Origin: Irpex lacteus
Taxonomy: Eukaryota; Basidiomycota; Agaricomycetes; Polyporales; Irpicaceae
Direction: 5' to 3'
Length of the DNA: 39,691 bases
Assembly: GCA_001986395.2 (NCBI GenBank)
Contig: MQVO02000091.1
Coordinates: 1 to 39,691 of the forward strand
The stretch's first letter is position 1; each line of letters opens with the position of its first letter. The notes beneath the pieces are model-generated. The model saw only the letters and a program-made list of their open reading frames with translations, was not told the origin of the DNA and made no database searches. Positions 29,845-39,511 of the stretch are shown here, piece by piece. The position numbers were made by a program, and so were the translations under genes.

Positions 29845-29979
29845 CTAAAGGTCTTGTTTACCTGGACTTTTGGTAATAAATTTCCATCTGAAAGCTATGG
29901 TTAATAGTTCACCTTTAGAAATTGACAATCCCAATCCTATTACTTTTTCCATTATTTGAATTACATTCCCATATTTCAT
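29845..29979 (-). pseudogene. small coding remnant, unrecognised
   Basis: From ATG it reads KYGNVIQIMEKVIGLGLSIS then KGELLTIAFRWKFITKSPGK. It is protein-like and in-frame with upstream residues (SSSLFSSCVSKLAQ). No family is recognised. It is probably a relic. Confidence 0.3.
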
Positions 29980-30063
29980 TTTCTGTGCCAATTTGGAAAC
30001 ACATGATGAAAACAGGCTACTTGAAAAGTTGGGGTTTTTATTAAGAATTTACTTCTCGTCCAT

Positions 30064-30120
30064 CCCCAAAAACTAGTTAGAATTAATTCATCCGGTAAAG
30101 CGACCCTCGTGTTTTTGGGG
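30064..30120. repeat. palindromic element with GC-containing loop
   Basis: CCCCAAAAACTAGTTAG starts and GTGTTTTTGGGG ends it. The loop holds TCCGGTAAAGCGACCCTCG, which differs from other copies. Confidence 0.75.
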
Positions 30121-30609
30121 GGTTTGGCTGGATTGCTTCTACTGTTTCTCAATCTTATTAATTGATGTTCTACAAATCTGTTGATAGATTTGTTACTGTA
30201 GATTTCCTGATCAGTACCCCATTTTTATTCTAACTAGGGGATGGGTATTATAATCGGTAACATTATCATAATTAATACACTTAATAATGCTGTACTTTTT
30301 AATAAATTATCTAGAATAGCTGTAATCATTGTGATTGTTGTTGTAAATTTTAAAATATATATTAAATTGCTTTGATCTTACTCATTAAATAATAAAGGAA
30401 AAAGGTTTAGGGTACTTTAAATTTATTAAATAAAAGGAATGGAATAATATAATTATTCTACACTAAGCAATCAAATTAAACAGAATATGTTTATTAAGAC
30501 TAATTAACTTTAATGAAATTAAGTTAAACTTTATTTTCTTATTTTATTTAAATAAAATAGGTATAGTCAATTCTTTTGATGTGAGTTTTAAATTAAAAAA
30601 AAAATTAAT

Positions 30610-31428
30610 ATGACAAGTTTAAATTTAAATAGAAGTCTTTTACAATTTTTCCCTTACCATCTGGTAAGTAGATCACCTTGGCCTTTATTAGTAAGTTTTT
30701 CTTTATTAGTATTAACTTTATCTGCAGTTATGTATATGCAAGGTTTACCTAATGGAGGATATTTATTATTATTAGGATTTGTTTTAACTGCTTACGGTAT
30801 GACATTATGGTTAAGAGATGTAACAACAGAAGCAACATACGAAGGAGCACATACTTCTCAAGTACAAAATGGATTAGTAATAGGTTTTGTTTTATTTATT
30901 GTAAGTGAAGCTTTTGCTTTCTTAAGTGTATTCTGGGCTTTCTTCCATTCTAGTTTATCACCTGCAGTTGAAATAGGTGGAGTATGGCCACCTCAAGGTA
31001 TTACAGCTTTAGATCCTTTTGCTATACCTTTATTAAATACTATTTTATTGTTATCTAGTGGTGCTTTTGTAACATACGGTCACCATGCTTTAATACAAGG
31101 AGATAGAAAAGGTGCAATTAAAGGAACATTATTAACAATAATTTTAGCTGTAATTTTCACTTCTTTACAATATTATGAATACTCAGAAGCAGCTTTCTCT
31201 ATATCAGATTCAGTATTTGGTTCAGCATTCTATGCTTCAACAGGGTTACATGGAATTCATGTTATAGTAGGAACAATCTTTATCACAGTAGGATTCTTTA
31301 GAATAGTACAGTATCACTTCACAAATAGTCACCATCAAGGTTTTGAAGCTGGTATTTTATACTGGCACTTTGTGGATGTAGTTTGGTTATTCTTATTCAT
31401 AGCAGTATACTACTGGGGAGGAAACTAA
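30610..31428 (+). CDS. cox3: cytochrome c oxidase subunit 3
   Basis: COX3 is the seven-helix core subunit of complex IV. The complete frame of 272 codons is of normal fungal length. Conserved blocks include PYHLVSRSPWPLL (residue about 16), FVLFIVSEAFAFLSVFWAFF (about 92, containing the membrane glutamate), GVWPPQGI, TYGHHALIQGDRKGA, STGLHGIHVIVGT and ILYWHFVDVVWLFLFIAVYY near the end. All tryptophans are TGG. No intron or frameshift is present. Confidence 0.97.
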   Translation: MTSLNLNRSLLQFFPYHLVSRSPWPLLVSFSLLVLTLSAVMYMQGLPNGGYLLLLGFVLTAYGMTLWLRDVTTEATYEGAHTSQVQNGLVIGFVLFIVSEAFAFLSVFWAFFHSSLSPAVEIGGVWPPQGITALDPFAIPLLNTILLLSSGAFVTYGHHALIQGDRKGAIKGTLLTIILAVIFTSLQYYEYSEAAFSISDSVFGSAFYASTGLHGIHVIVGTIFITVGFFRIVQYHFTNSHHQGFEAGILYWHFVDVVWLFLFIAVYYWGGN

Positions 31429-31788
31429 TTTATTTATATATGTATACCCCCTTTGTATTATAAAATAATTCCTAGTTCAAATTATATATTCTTTAATTTT
31501 AACTCTTATTCTATAAAATAATGAGCAGTGATAAAGAACAAAAAGATCTTAAAGAAAAAAAAATAATAAAAAATAAATAAAATATATTTAATATCTAATT
31601 TTACTTTGGCTAACTAACTCTATTTTATTTTAATTTATATTAGCTCCACAAAAAAAATTGGTGGTCCTATAGATTAGAACGATCTGAATAGGAGCTATAA
31701 GGCTACTTTATAACCGCTGATATTTATAGTTACTAATTGATAATTATTATTATTAAAAACACTCATGAAAGCTTATCTCAGGTAAAGG
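31429..31788. other. cox3 3' spacer
   Basis: A+T-rich, then a mixed stretch at about 31640-31740 with short complementary pieces (GGTGGTCCTATAG, AGGAGCTATAAGGC). No tRNA fold could be completed. Confidence 0.35.
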
Positions 31789-32420
31789 GTGTGCCTGTTA
31801 ATAAGAACCTATCCAATGGAGATCGTACAAGAAGTATGGTTACTGCGTTGGAAAACTAGCATATCCGCAGCTCATATGACTGGAGTCTTTCAGCACGTTG
31901 GACGGATACTATGTTGTGACATGAAGTTTTTAGTGGTATACTACGGTATTAGCTTAAATATGATATTAAGATATAAAGGGCTATTACCACTCTCTTTCAC
32001 TAAAAAGACTGGTGGTTAACAATCCCTGATGAACTTCTTATGGAGCGCCCTAGAACAACTCCTCTGAAAATATATGCCTTGCAGGGGCGAAAAAACCTTG
32101 CGACACAACTATGTCTTAACTTAGAAAGTTAAAATTTACGTTATGGTTTTAAACGAAAAGTGCACTGAAACATGTAGGTACAAGGAATATTGCTTGAGAT
32201 TGCATTCAATTAGCAATGATTCGGGCACCATTAGCCTTGGGATGATGAACGGAATGGTAAAGATAAGTTAAAGAGGAGGGGGGTACTCCGTCCAAACAAT
32301 TGTAGCGCCGGCACACCCGGCAGCTTACAACCATTTGAACTCCGTGCAGTCTCTTGGTGATTAAGACAAAAGATCAAAGATTGCCCCCAAGATCCTTGGG
32401 GAATGCAAGGGGTTGAACTT
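31789..32420 (+). ncRNA. group II intron-like RNA, ORF-less, 3' end not found
   Basis: Balanced composition in an A+T-rich setting. It begins with GTGTGCC, matching the group II 5' signature GTGYG. In order it then shows phrases resembling domain I of mitochondrial/bacterial group IIA introns: CAGCACGTTGGACGG, ATATTAAGATATAAAGGGC, and AGTGCACTGAAACATGTAGG followed by TACAAGGAA. I compared these from memory with the well-known lactococcal intron layout. No reverse transcriptase is encoded. I could not identify a convincing domain V, so the intron may be truncated, trans-split or degenerate. The short open frame inside (31789-32019) is not a gene. Confidence 0.55.
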
Positions 32421-32589
32421 TATTTAATAAAGCGGTAGGAACAAGAGTGACTGTAGCTAAGATTAATTAAAATAAAATCTTTATTCAAATAGTTTTATTA
32501 TCTCTCTGATTCTTTAACCTTACTCATTATTTTATAATTGTAAGAGTTCAAATATTCTTATTAGATTATGATTCTTTAGTTTAACACAC

Positions 32590-32670
32590 TCCCTAAAAAA
32601 CTAAATAATTATCCCGGTATTATTAAAATTTAATTAAATTAAATTTTAATTAGAGCCTAGTGTTTTTAGG
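32590..32670. repeat. double-hairpin element, long form
   Basis: Outer CCCTAAAAAACTA pairs with TAGTGTTTTTAGG. Inner TTAAAATTTAATTAAATT pairs with AAATTTTAATTAGAGCC. It is diverged from the other long forms in the separator (ATTATCCCGGTATTA). Confidence 0.85.
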
Positions 32671-32748
32671 TTCTTGATTGTGAGAGTTCAAATGATTAAT
32701 AGTTTAGTCTACTCATTTTTATCGTAAGTTCTATTGTATACAATAGGT

Positions 32749-32988
32749 CTACCCCTTTACTTCCCCGACTATCACGGGGATAGAGTAATAATAGTTCAAT
32801 AGATTTTTATCGTAATTTCTTTTGGTTACTCTTCCCCCACCCGTTGCCCTATTGTAATAAATTATTTTTGGTTCAATAAAAAGATGATATTCCAATAGAT
32901 TATAAGAAATAGTACCATGTGAAACGATATAATTTAGAATATGTATAGTATTATCCAAAAGTAAAATATAATCATTTAAATATTTCAT
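32749..32988 (-). CDS. 79-codon ORF, doubtful, unrecognised
   Basis: Reads KYLNDYILLLDNTIHILNYI, VSHGTISYNLLEYHLFIEPK and IIYYNRATGGGRVTKRNYDK. It is rich in Tyr, Leu and Ile, as chance frames in A+T DNA often are. The TGGGRVTKR patch comes from a locally G+C-rich patch. There is no motif or family, so this is kept with low confidence. Confidence 0.2.
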   Translation of the reverse strand: MKYLNDYILLLDNTIHILNYIVSHGTISYNLLEYHLFIEPKIIYYNRATGGGRVTKRNYDKNLLNYYYSIPVIVGEVKG

Positions 32989-33384
32989 AATAAACTATCA
33001 ACAAATTATATACAATACTAGTTTAATAATAAAGGATAAATATCCTTCACTTCGCTTAGTAAGAAAATTAATTAACTAATTTAAACATATAGCACACTAG
33101 CTAAATACTATATAAACTAAACTAAACTAAACGAAACTAAATAAAATAACTCATCCTTTACCTACAAATATTGGTAGTCTTTTAAATTAAAATATTAATA
33201 AAGCTAATATTATACAGATCTGTAAGTAAGTAACACAAACAGGATGAGGGGTACCCATCATCCAGCACTGTAACGGTCAAATAAATCTGATTAAAATCGC
33301 ATTCTCCCAAAAAACTTTTATTTTTAGGGGAGGGAGAATCTTTAAATTTATTTCAATGGAGGAGAGGATTATGGGAGCTATAAA

Positions 33385-33995
33385 ATGTATTTCTTTGTGT
33401 ATTTAAAAGCAGCGTATGATATAAATCTATATGTTCGAGGTGGCTCTGTAGCAAACTATTATAAAATGTATAAAACATCCGAGGGTTGAGGTTTATTTTA
33501 TAGTAAGGATGTACGAATTTAATGTAATACATTAACTAGTTATAAGGGGATAATTGTCTATAATAAACTAATTATGGTTATTGAACAGAAAGTTAATGAT
33601 GGTATATGTGACGTCGTGCCTCATCGTAACATCTTGCTCGTCATAGTTAAGGGGGGAAACTCAAAGATTTAGCTTGTCAAGGGCAAGGTTTTAAGGTGTT
33701 TGTAAACGCAAATGCTAAGCGTTATTTTAGCACAACTCGAACAGTACTTAATGATGAAAGTGTGGATAGAGGGATTGATCAGACAATAGGTCAATTGGAT
33801 GGTCATCTTTATGATACCACTGATAAGCTTCTCCGTGATAAATTTTATTTTAAAAGATTTTGGATTTATTACCGGATTTCCTGTACTTGTGATTTAGTCA
33901 TTAATCCTTTTTGTATTATTATTAAAAAAGGGGGGGGTTTTACCTTAAATTTTGAGTTGAATGGTGGGTTGCAGCAAGAAATAATAAGGGGGTAA
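33385..33995 (+). pseudogene. IR2-encoded protein remnant, right copy
   Basis: From ATG 33385 it reads YFFVYLKAAYDINLYVRGGS and VANYYKMYKTSEGW (the W is TGA), then stops near 33520. A second frame reads VIEQKVNDGIC, VPHRNILLVIVKGG. A third, from about 33663, reads KDLACQGQGFKVFVNANAKR, YFSTTRTVLNDESVDRGIDQ and TIGQLDGHLYDTTDKLLRDK to a stop at 33993. The sequence of frames suggests one protein of roughly 200 residues with two shifts. I do not recognise it; the location in repeats with plasmid genes makes a plasmid origin plausible. Confidence 0.45.
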
Positions 33996-34110
33996 ACAAA
34001 TTTATTCTCAACTTAGATTGTTCCATTTTGTTCCATTCTTAAAAGAGATTATTAGAATAAGTTTTTGTTATTATTTAAACCCAAAAAACTAGGGTCGCGG
34101 TAGAAATAAT

Positions 34111-34157
34111 CCCCAAAAAAACTAGTTAGAATTATTTATAATACCTAGTTTTTGGGG
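34111..34157. repeat. dispersed palindromic element (in IR2 right arm)
   Basis: CCCCAAAAAAACTAGTTAG pairs with CCTAGTTTTTGGGG. A half copy (CCCAAAAAACTAGGG) lies at 34080-34094. Confidence 0.85.
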
Positions 34158-34359
34158 ATGTTTTTTGGGGGATCCTTTTTTTATATTATTTCTTTTTAAG
34201 AATTAAAAAGAAAAAGAGTATGGGGGCAAGGATAAAAACAAGAATGGTAGAAGACTAAGTGGATTGTTACTCTTTTTGGGAAAGAGCCCTAGCGTGTTCG
34301 AGTTCACGCCTACCATATACTTAAAAAAATAAAATATTTTTAACTTTATAAAAAATTAG

Positions 34360-34432
34360 GGTGCCATGTCAGAGTGGTTAATGTGGAGTACTGTTAATAC
34401 TTTTTTCAGAGGTTCAATTCCTCTTGGCACCT
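34360..34432 (+). tRNA. trnN: tRNA-Asn (GTT)
   Basis: Acceptor GGTGCCA pairs perfectly with TGGCACC. Anticodon stem GAGTA/TACTT encloses CTGTTAA (anticodon GTT). T-stem AGAGG/CCTCT has loop TTCAATT. Confidence 0.92.
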
Positions 34433-34481
34433 ATAAAAATAATACTACAATAACTAATACCATTTATCATTTTTTCCCCTT

Positions 34482-34505
34482 TTTATTATTAAATAAATAA
34501 AAAGG
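34482..34505. terminator. C-T / A-G hairpin of unknown role
   Basis: CCTTTTTATTATTAAATAAA followed by TAAAAAGG forms a stem. Similar hairpins lie near 9660, 22065, 24402, 27903, 28143 and 36883. A role in transcript 3' processing is only a guess. Confidence 0.3.
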
Positions 34506-34648
34506 TATAAAATAAGGAGAAACACCTTCCTTATTATTAAGATGAAGATGGTGGATTGTTATTATCAAATTAGCTATACACTAAACCTCTAAACTACTAT
34601 TTAGTTAGTAAAGTAACTATAAAAAATAAATATAATATATTTTATACT

Positions 34649-36415
34649 ATGGTACAAAGAGATTATTTGGATGGATTTACAGACTATTTGATGAGTGGCT
34701 AGTACCAAGACCACCACCAGATCCAGATTGGAAAATATGGAGATGGGGCTCAAACTCATACGACACCAGACCTGTAATCCAAATATATTCTCCTCAGGAA
34801 GTATGGACAGATACACCGTACCCAAGATAGAATCCAATTTCAGTAAAATACCCACAACAATATATGAGTCACTTACAGGGAAGACACATACAGATAGTTG
34901 GGTACCTACATGGGTATGGTGGGTAGTTGGTGGAATTGTCTCATTTGGAGTAATATTCACAGCATTTTCAGTATACAAAGATCCTCAATCATAACAAATT
35001 TATTTCCATGGAATAGAACTCCTAATGTAAATAATAATGTTCCACAGAATGGATTAGGTGCACCTGGTGATCAACCTGATATACAAATAAATGATGCAAG
35101 AACACACAGAAACCCCATATATTGGTTATATGATGGTCTTACAATGGTGACAGGTAACTACAGAACAGCATTGAATTGGTTCAATCCGTTCCATTGGGTA
35201 TCTGGAGCAATACATCAGATGCGTTCAATAATTTTATGCATGATCAAACTAATCCAAATACAGTAAATCGTGCACAATTTCCATATACAATGGATAATCC
35301 TCATGATAACTGGTTTAATAGATTAAGATTAGCTGTATTTGGTGAAAGTAACAGTGAAAGATTGGTTGAGAGAGACTAGGTTAAGAGAGGTTCAAGAAGC
35401 TCACGATGTATTTGTACATGGTACAGGTGTACACACTCCTGCAAAACCGAGCGGGACCCTTCGATCCCTCAGCAGCATTTGAGAAAACAAGTTATTTAAA
35501 CAATCTGTAGCTGGTACTGGACACAACTCACCATTACATGCACCTTCTGTTAAAGATACACTTAAAAACTTTAGTATGGAAAATGCATTTAATGAAGCTA
35601 AAAACCCAATAAAATCTACTCCTATTGACCCTGCAAATATTCCTGCTGATGATCAGAAAGCATGGAGTGAACATGAGTTATGAAAAAGTAAAGGTCCAGG
35701 TCCCAAAAATGATGTAAATCCAGCTGAAGGATCATCTAATAAATCTTCTAACAATCAACCTCAATCTCCTAAATCTGATGTTAGTGATCATCAACCTCAA
35801 TCTCATAAATCTGAGGTGAATGATCATCAAACAGAAGATGATAAAGGTAAAAATGATAAAGGTAAAGATAAACAAGAGGATACAAATAAATCATCTAAAC
35901 AAACTAAAGCAGATAGAGCTACAGTGAGTTTAGATGATGAAGAAGAAGAACCTCAGCGTAGACATCCAATACTTGATGCATTCCATAAAATGATTAGTAA
36001 TAAGAGAGCTCTAAGAGAGCAAGCACCTACAACTATTTTTGATACTGATACTCATGATAATTCAAATATTCCCCATGAATATAAGAATGAGCATGATAAA
36101 GATTCAAAATTTAAGCCTAATATCTATAGAATAAATGATGCATATATGGAAGATAAAGATTTAGAACGTGATGTAAGAAGATATAATGAACCTAATGATG
36201 AAAATTATTGGTCAAGTGAAGGAAGTTCTTACGATCATGATCATAATTCTAATGTAGATAAGACTCCAAAAGAGTTTAATAAATCTATTTATAATTATCA
36301 TGATGAGTTTGCCAGCCCAGTTGATTTAGAATCTATTAAAAGAGATGATTCTATCTCTAAAATATTAGATGATGTGTGGGCTGATAAAACTCAAGATGAT
36401 ACTCCTGAAAGTTAA
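34649..36415 (+). CDS. large Trp-rich then charged protein, frameshifted, unrecognised
   Basis: Successive frames give one protein of about 580 residues. A cytosolic Trp/Pro-rich head has RLFDEWLVPRPPPDPDWKIW and RWGSNSYDTRPVIQIYSPQE. A single membrane helix has WVPTWVWWVVGGIVSFGVIF. A middle domain has NPIYWLYDGLTMVTGNYRTA, LNWFNPFHWVSGA and AQFPYTMDNPHDNWFNRLRL. A long hydrophilic tail has DDKGKNDKGKDKQEDTNKSS and LDDEEEEPQRRHPILDAFHK. The tail frame is clean from about 35500 to 36415 if TGA (near 35680) is tryptophan. Breaks lie near 34825, 34990, 35210, 35375 and 35440. The 71-codon ORF at 14923 is related to the middle domain. Function unknown. Confidence 0.6.
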
Positions 36416-37028
36416 TATTAATGAGAGTAAATCATCAAATGAGGATAATGATAAATGAGATTTTTAATATAACCCCAAATGCGAGTTAGTGTAATGGGAG
36501 TTAGAATTTGTCTATAGGGAATAATTTTTGTGTCTAATATAATAAAAATATATAATTAACTATTTTTATATTGTCCTGATTTAAATCTAAAATTTTAGAT
36601 ACAAAGTGGTACTAATTCTAATTTAAATTAAATTAATTTTTGTTCCAGACATAAGTGTTAAATATTATATAATAAACTTTACTCTTCTTCTCTCCCTTTT
36701 TTCTTTAAAATAAAAGTAGGGGAGACTTGCTTAATATATACCCTTAATTTAATTAAATTTCTTTTTTTATAAAATTTTACCCCAAGTTAACTTGTTTTTA
36801 CTTCTTAATGTATTCTATAACCTTTACTAAATAGTAATAATATAAATAATTACCTCTTTTTGTCTTTTTGCCCTTTATCTTTTTTAATAAAAAAAAAAAT
36901 AAAAGAAATAAAATAAGAAGAAGAGGCAACGATTATTTTTTATCTCAGTTTTAGACATCTTAACTCTCTTTTAGGTTTATATCTCCATCCACAGTTTGTA
37001 CTGTCGAAGGATAGATTTTTTACTTAAA
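36416..37028. other. A+T-rich spacer
   Basis: No gene is seen. It contains several short A/T-tract hairpins (36670-36725 and 36870-36905) and homopolymer runs. Confidence 0.4.
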
Positions 37029-37097
37029 CTAAAAAAAACTAGGACCCAGCCCACAAAGTGGATTGGATTGTGGACAGAAATAATTAGTTTTTTTGGG
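37029..37097. repeat. palindromic element with unusual GC loop
   Basis: AAAAAAAACTAGGACCCAGC begins it and TAATTAGTTTTTTTGGG ends it. The loop includes a second small inverted repeat (CCACAAAGTGG and ATTGGATTGTGG). Confidence 0.75.
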
Positions 37098-37209
37098 ATC
37101 TATGAGATTTTACAGTTAGCTCAGTAATTTTATAACTATAATGATCACACTTTTCAATTTTGATGGCAATAAATCTCTTTAGTTCGTCACCAGTATGCAT
37201 AAGAATTGA
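37098..37209 (-). pseudogene. coding remnant cut by palindrome, unrecognised
   Basis: The minus strand reads ILMHTGDELKRFIAIKIEKC then DHYSYKITELTVKSHRS and runs straight into the palindromic element. It is protein-like and about 37 residues long. Its other side ends at the IR1 edge (37222). No family is recognised. Confidence 0.33.
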
Positions 37210-37466
37210 ACAGTTTTTTTGGATTATCTGAGTATTAAGACAATCCACTTAGAATCTAAGAGGTCGTGGTTGGAGGATAATCAGTCTTCTAATCTTAAAT
37301 ATAGTCTCATCAAATACTTGTAAAGCTAAAGGGGATTGGAACCTTAAGATATGAAGGGAATAATACGATATATTTGTATAGTAATAAAGTTTACTAGAAT
37401 GAGGAATCTCCGATAAAAGCAAATAAAGACAATCAATACTTTTTTAATTTAGGGGGGAGTGTCAAG

Positions 37467-37757
37467 ACGAGTACCATTTGCATCAATCCGAATATAATAT
37501 ATTTGTACTTTTATCTATATAATCGGCAGGGTATTCTCTATCAAGAATAGTATTATGTATTATTTTAGCTATATTTTTATATTCTTCGAGTTTATAGATA
37601 TATTATATAATACTAGAACACAACGCCCATTTTCATGTAAGATGTTGGAATGTATTTATAATTCTTTCTACGTATGCATCAGATATATTATTATGTCTAT
37701 GTATAACAGTAAAATCTTGTTTTTCATTTTCAATAACTCTTTGTATAATTTCTAGAT
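37467..37757 (-). pseudogene. coding remnant in IR1, right copy
   Basis: Mirror of 18085-18375; the protein-like strand is the minus strand here (RVIENEKQDFTVIHRHNNIS). The open plus-strand frame over it is a shadow. Confidence 0.35.
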
Positions 37758-37827
37758 AACAGATAAAAGTATAGAATGGTTTATAAATCTATCCAAAAAA
37801 ACTAGGCTCTTTGTTGGAAGTACTTTT

Positions 37828-38106
37828 TTAATTTATCCTTTTTATTACCTTAACTTCTATTAAATTACTGTTATTTGATAGAAGAATAACTAATTCTAAA
37901 CCCAATAATATTAATTCCTCATTAGAGAGATATAGATTGTTTTCACTACGGTACTCTAAAAATTTACATTCATTACTTATTACTCCACTTTCTAAATCTT
38001 TATTATACTTTTCTATACATACCAGTTCACTGCTGAGTACTACCAACAACACTTCTAACACATGCACTAGAAATACTTTACTGAGACTGAGATTTTGTTG
38101 ATGCAA
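37828..38106 (-). CDS. 92-codon ORF in IR1, right copy, unrecognised
   Basis: Identical to the ORF at 17736-18014. Duplication in both arms preserves it, but there is no evidence of expression or family membership. Confidence 0.35.
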   Translation of the reverse strand: MHQQNLSLSKVFLVHVLEVLLVVLSSELVCIEKYNKDLESGVISNECKFLEYRSENNLYLSNEELILLGLELVILLSNNSNLIEVKVIKRIN

Positions 38107-38191
38107 ATAAAGACAATCAATACTTTTTTAATCTACTTAAAATAAAATTAAATAAATTACACAGTCTTTCTTTCTTTTTAATCTTATTCCC

Positions 38192-38326
38192 CTTTCTCCT
38201 ACTTTAATAAGTAGACCTGATGATACAAAACCATGAGCTACTGATAATACTAAACTACCAGTTAAACCTGTGATACTATAGAGAATATACTTAATATACA
38301 TACAGCCATATGAGATAAAGAACTCT
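38192..38326 (-). pseudogene. nad4: nad4 fragment, IR1 right copy
   Basis: Mirror of 17516-17650 (SLSHMAVCILSIFSYSITGL and LSVAHGFVSSGLLIKVG). Confidence 0.73.
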
Positions 38327-38667
38327 AAGCTACTATAACTATCAGATCAGTTTGTCTTAATGTTATTATAGGTGCCCTAATTAAAATTTAATTAAATTTT
38401 AATAACCCCTACCAAAATAATTAAATAATTTATTAAGCCACTAGCCACTAAAGTGGAGTGGAGAGTGATTACAATAAACTATTATTCTTTTGAAGAGTTA
38501 AATAAATAGAGTAGGGAAAAGAGTTAAATAATTATAAAAATATTATTCTAAGATTATTTATTATTAATCGCTAGCTCCCTTTAAATTCTTTAACTTTACT
38601 CATCTTTGAGAGAACAAACATTAATTTATTTTAATTGTTTAATTAAATTTATTCTTATTCTAACAAT

Positions 38668-38715
38668 CCCCCAAAAAACTAATTAGAATGAATTCTAATT
38701 CCTAGTGTTTTTGGG
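38668..38715. repeat. dispersed palindromic element (IR1 right arm)
   Basis: Mirror of 17126-17173; same stem and loop. Confidence 0.88.
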
Positions 38716-39030
38716 ACTCTGATTCTTTAGTTATTATTTGTAAGTTAATTGGAGGGAGGACACAAGGGGGAATCCCTCTAGTACTAATCTTAACTCTTTG
38801 GAACCCAAGTTAATTGGAGGGAGGACACTCAGTTAAATAAATAGAGTATTTATTATCCTTTAGGTTAAAGAGAATTAGAATAAATAATAAGATAGCTATT
38901 TACTTAGTCTATCCATATTCCACAAAGGGTATTAGTTAGAATTATATTGTTAAATAGACCCTCTACTTAAAATAAAATTAAATAAATTACACAGTCTGTA
39001 CCCTAAAATAATTCTAACTAGTTTTTTTGG

Positions 39031-39264
39031 ATGGTAGTAGGATTTACTATTGCTGAAGGATCCTTCCATATTAAGTCCAACGGTGATTTCTGTTTTAGTC
39101 TGAAGCAACGTCCACATCTAGTACTGTTTGAAGCACTGCGGCTACTATTTAACACTCGTGTAAAGATTCACACATCAGATGGTTATAATACTTTGGTTAT
39201 GACTTCACTACGGGATCTGACAACAGTGGTTACTTTCTTCTATTCTCCGGGCTTCACCCTCTGA
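39031..39264 (+). pseudogene. LAGLIDADG-type endonuclease fragment, IR1 right copy
   Basis: Mirror of 16577-16810. The half palindrome at 39006-39030 lies directly before its ATG, so the element cut the gene at this codon. Confidence 0.67.
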
Positions 39265-39283
39265 CAGGACTGAAGCTTCACAG

Positions 39284-39511
39284 CTACATGCGGTGGATCG
39301 AACAAATGAAGGTAATTATTAATAAAAAGAATAGGGGAGGTACTTTAAATAAAATATCAAAAAGAAGAATATCTAGCACTACAAATATAGCAATTATAAA
39401 TGCAGGTACATTATGATATACATTATTCCAACTAGCTAGTACATAGATAGGCGTTATAAAGGTAGTAAGTATAACTATGTATAGATTAATGGCTCCATAT
39501 GTAGATGACAA
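39284..39511 (-). pseudogene. nad4: nad4 fragment, IR1 right copy, longer frame
   Basis: Mirror of 16330-16497. Here the codon corresponding to the left-copy TAA is AAA, so the frame continues with VPPLFFLLIITFICSIHRM, which resembles ESVLPVLFIIIIV of intact nad4. The right copy is thus the less degraded one. Confidence 0.72.

Larger units (their letters stand above)
29721..30609. other. nad4-cox3 spacer with imported debris
   Basis: Contains a 44-codon minus-strand frame (29845-29979), a palindrome (30064-30120), and a short plus-strand hydrophobic frame starting at ATG 30241 (GIIIGNIIIINTLNN...). The last 200 bases before cox3 are A+T-rich leader. Confidence 0.5.
33313..34173. repeat. IR2 right arm (inverted copy of 10663-11520)
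   Basis: Inverted match to the left arm over about 860 bases. The G7 tract near 33933-33939 is one base longer than in the left arm, which extends the reading frame here. The outer edge contains one complete and one half palindrome. Confidence 0.92.

Noticed and set aside
31789..32019. 76-codon frame
   Set aside because: Lies in the structured group II-like RNA and shows no intron-protein motif.
34601..34978. 125-codon minus-strand frame
   Set aside because: Antisense to the Trp-rich gene, which has better protein character and homology to 14923-15138.
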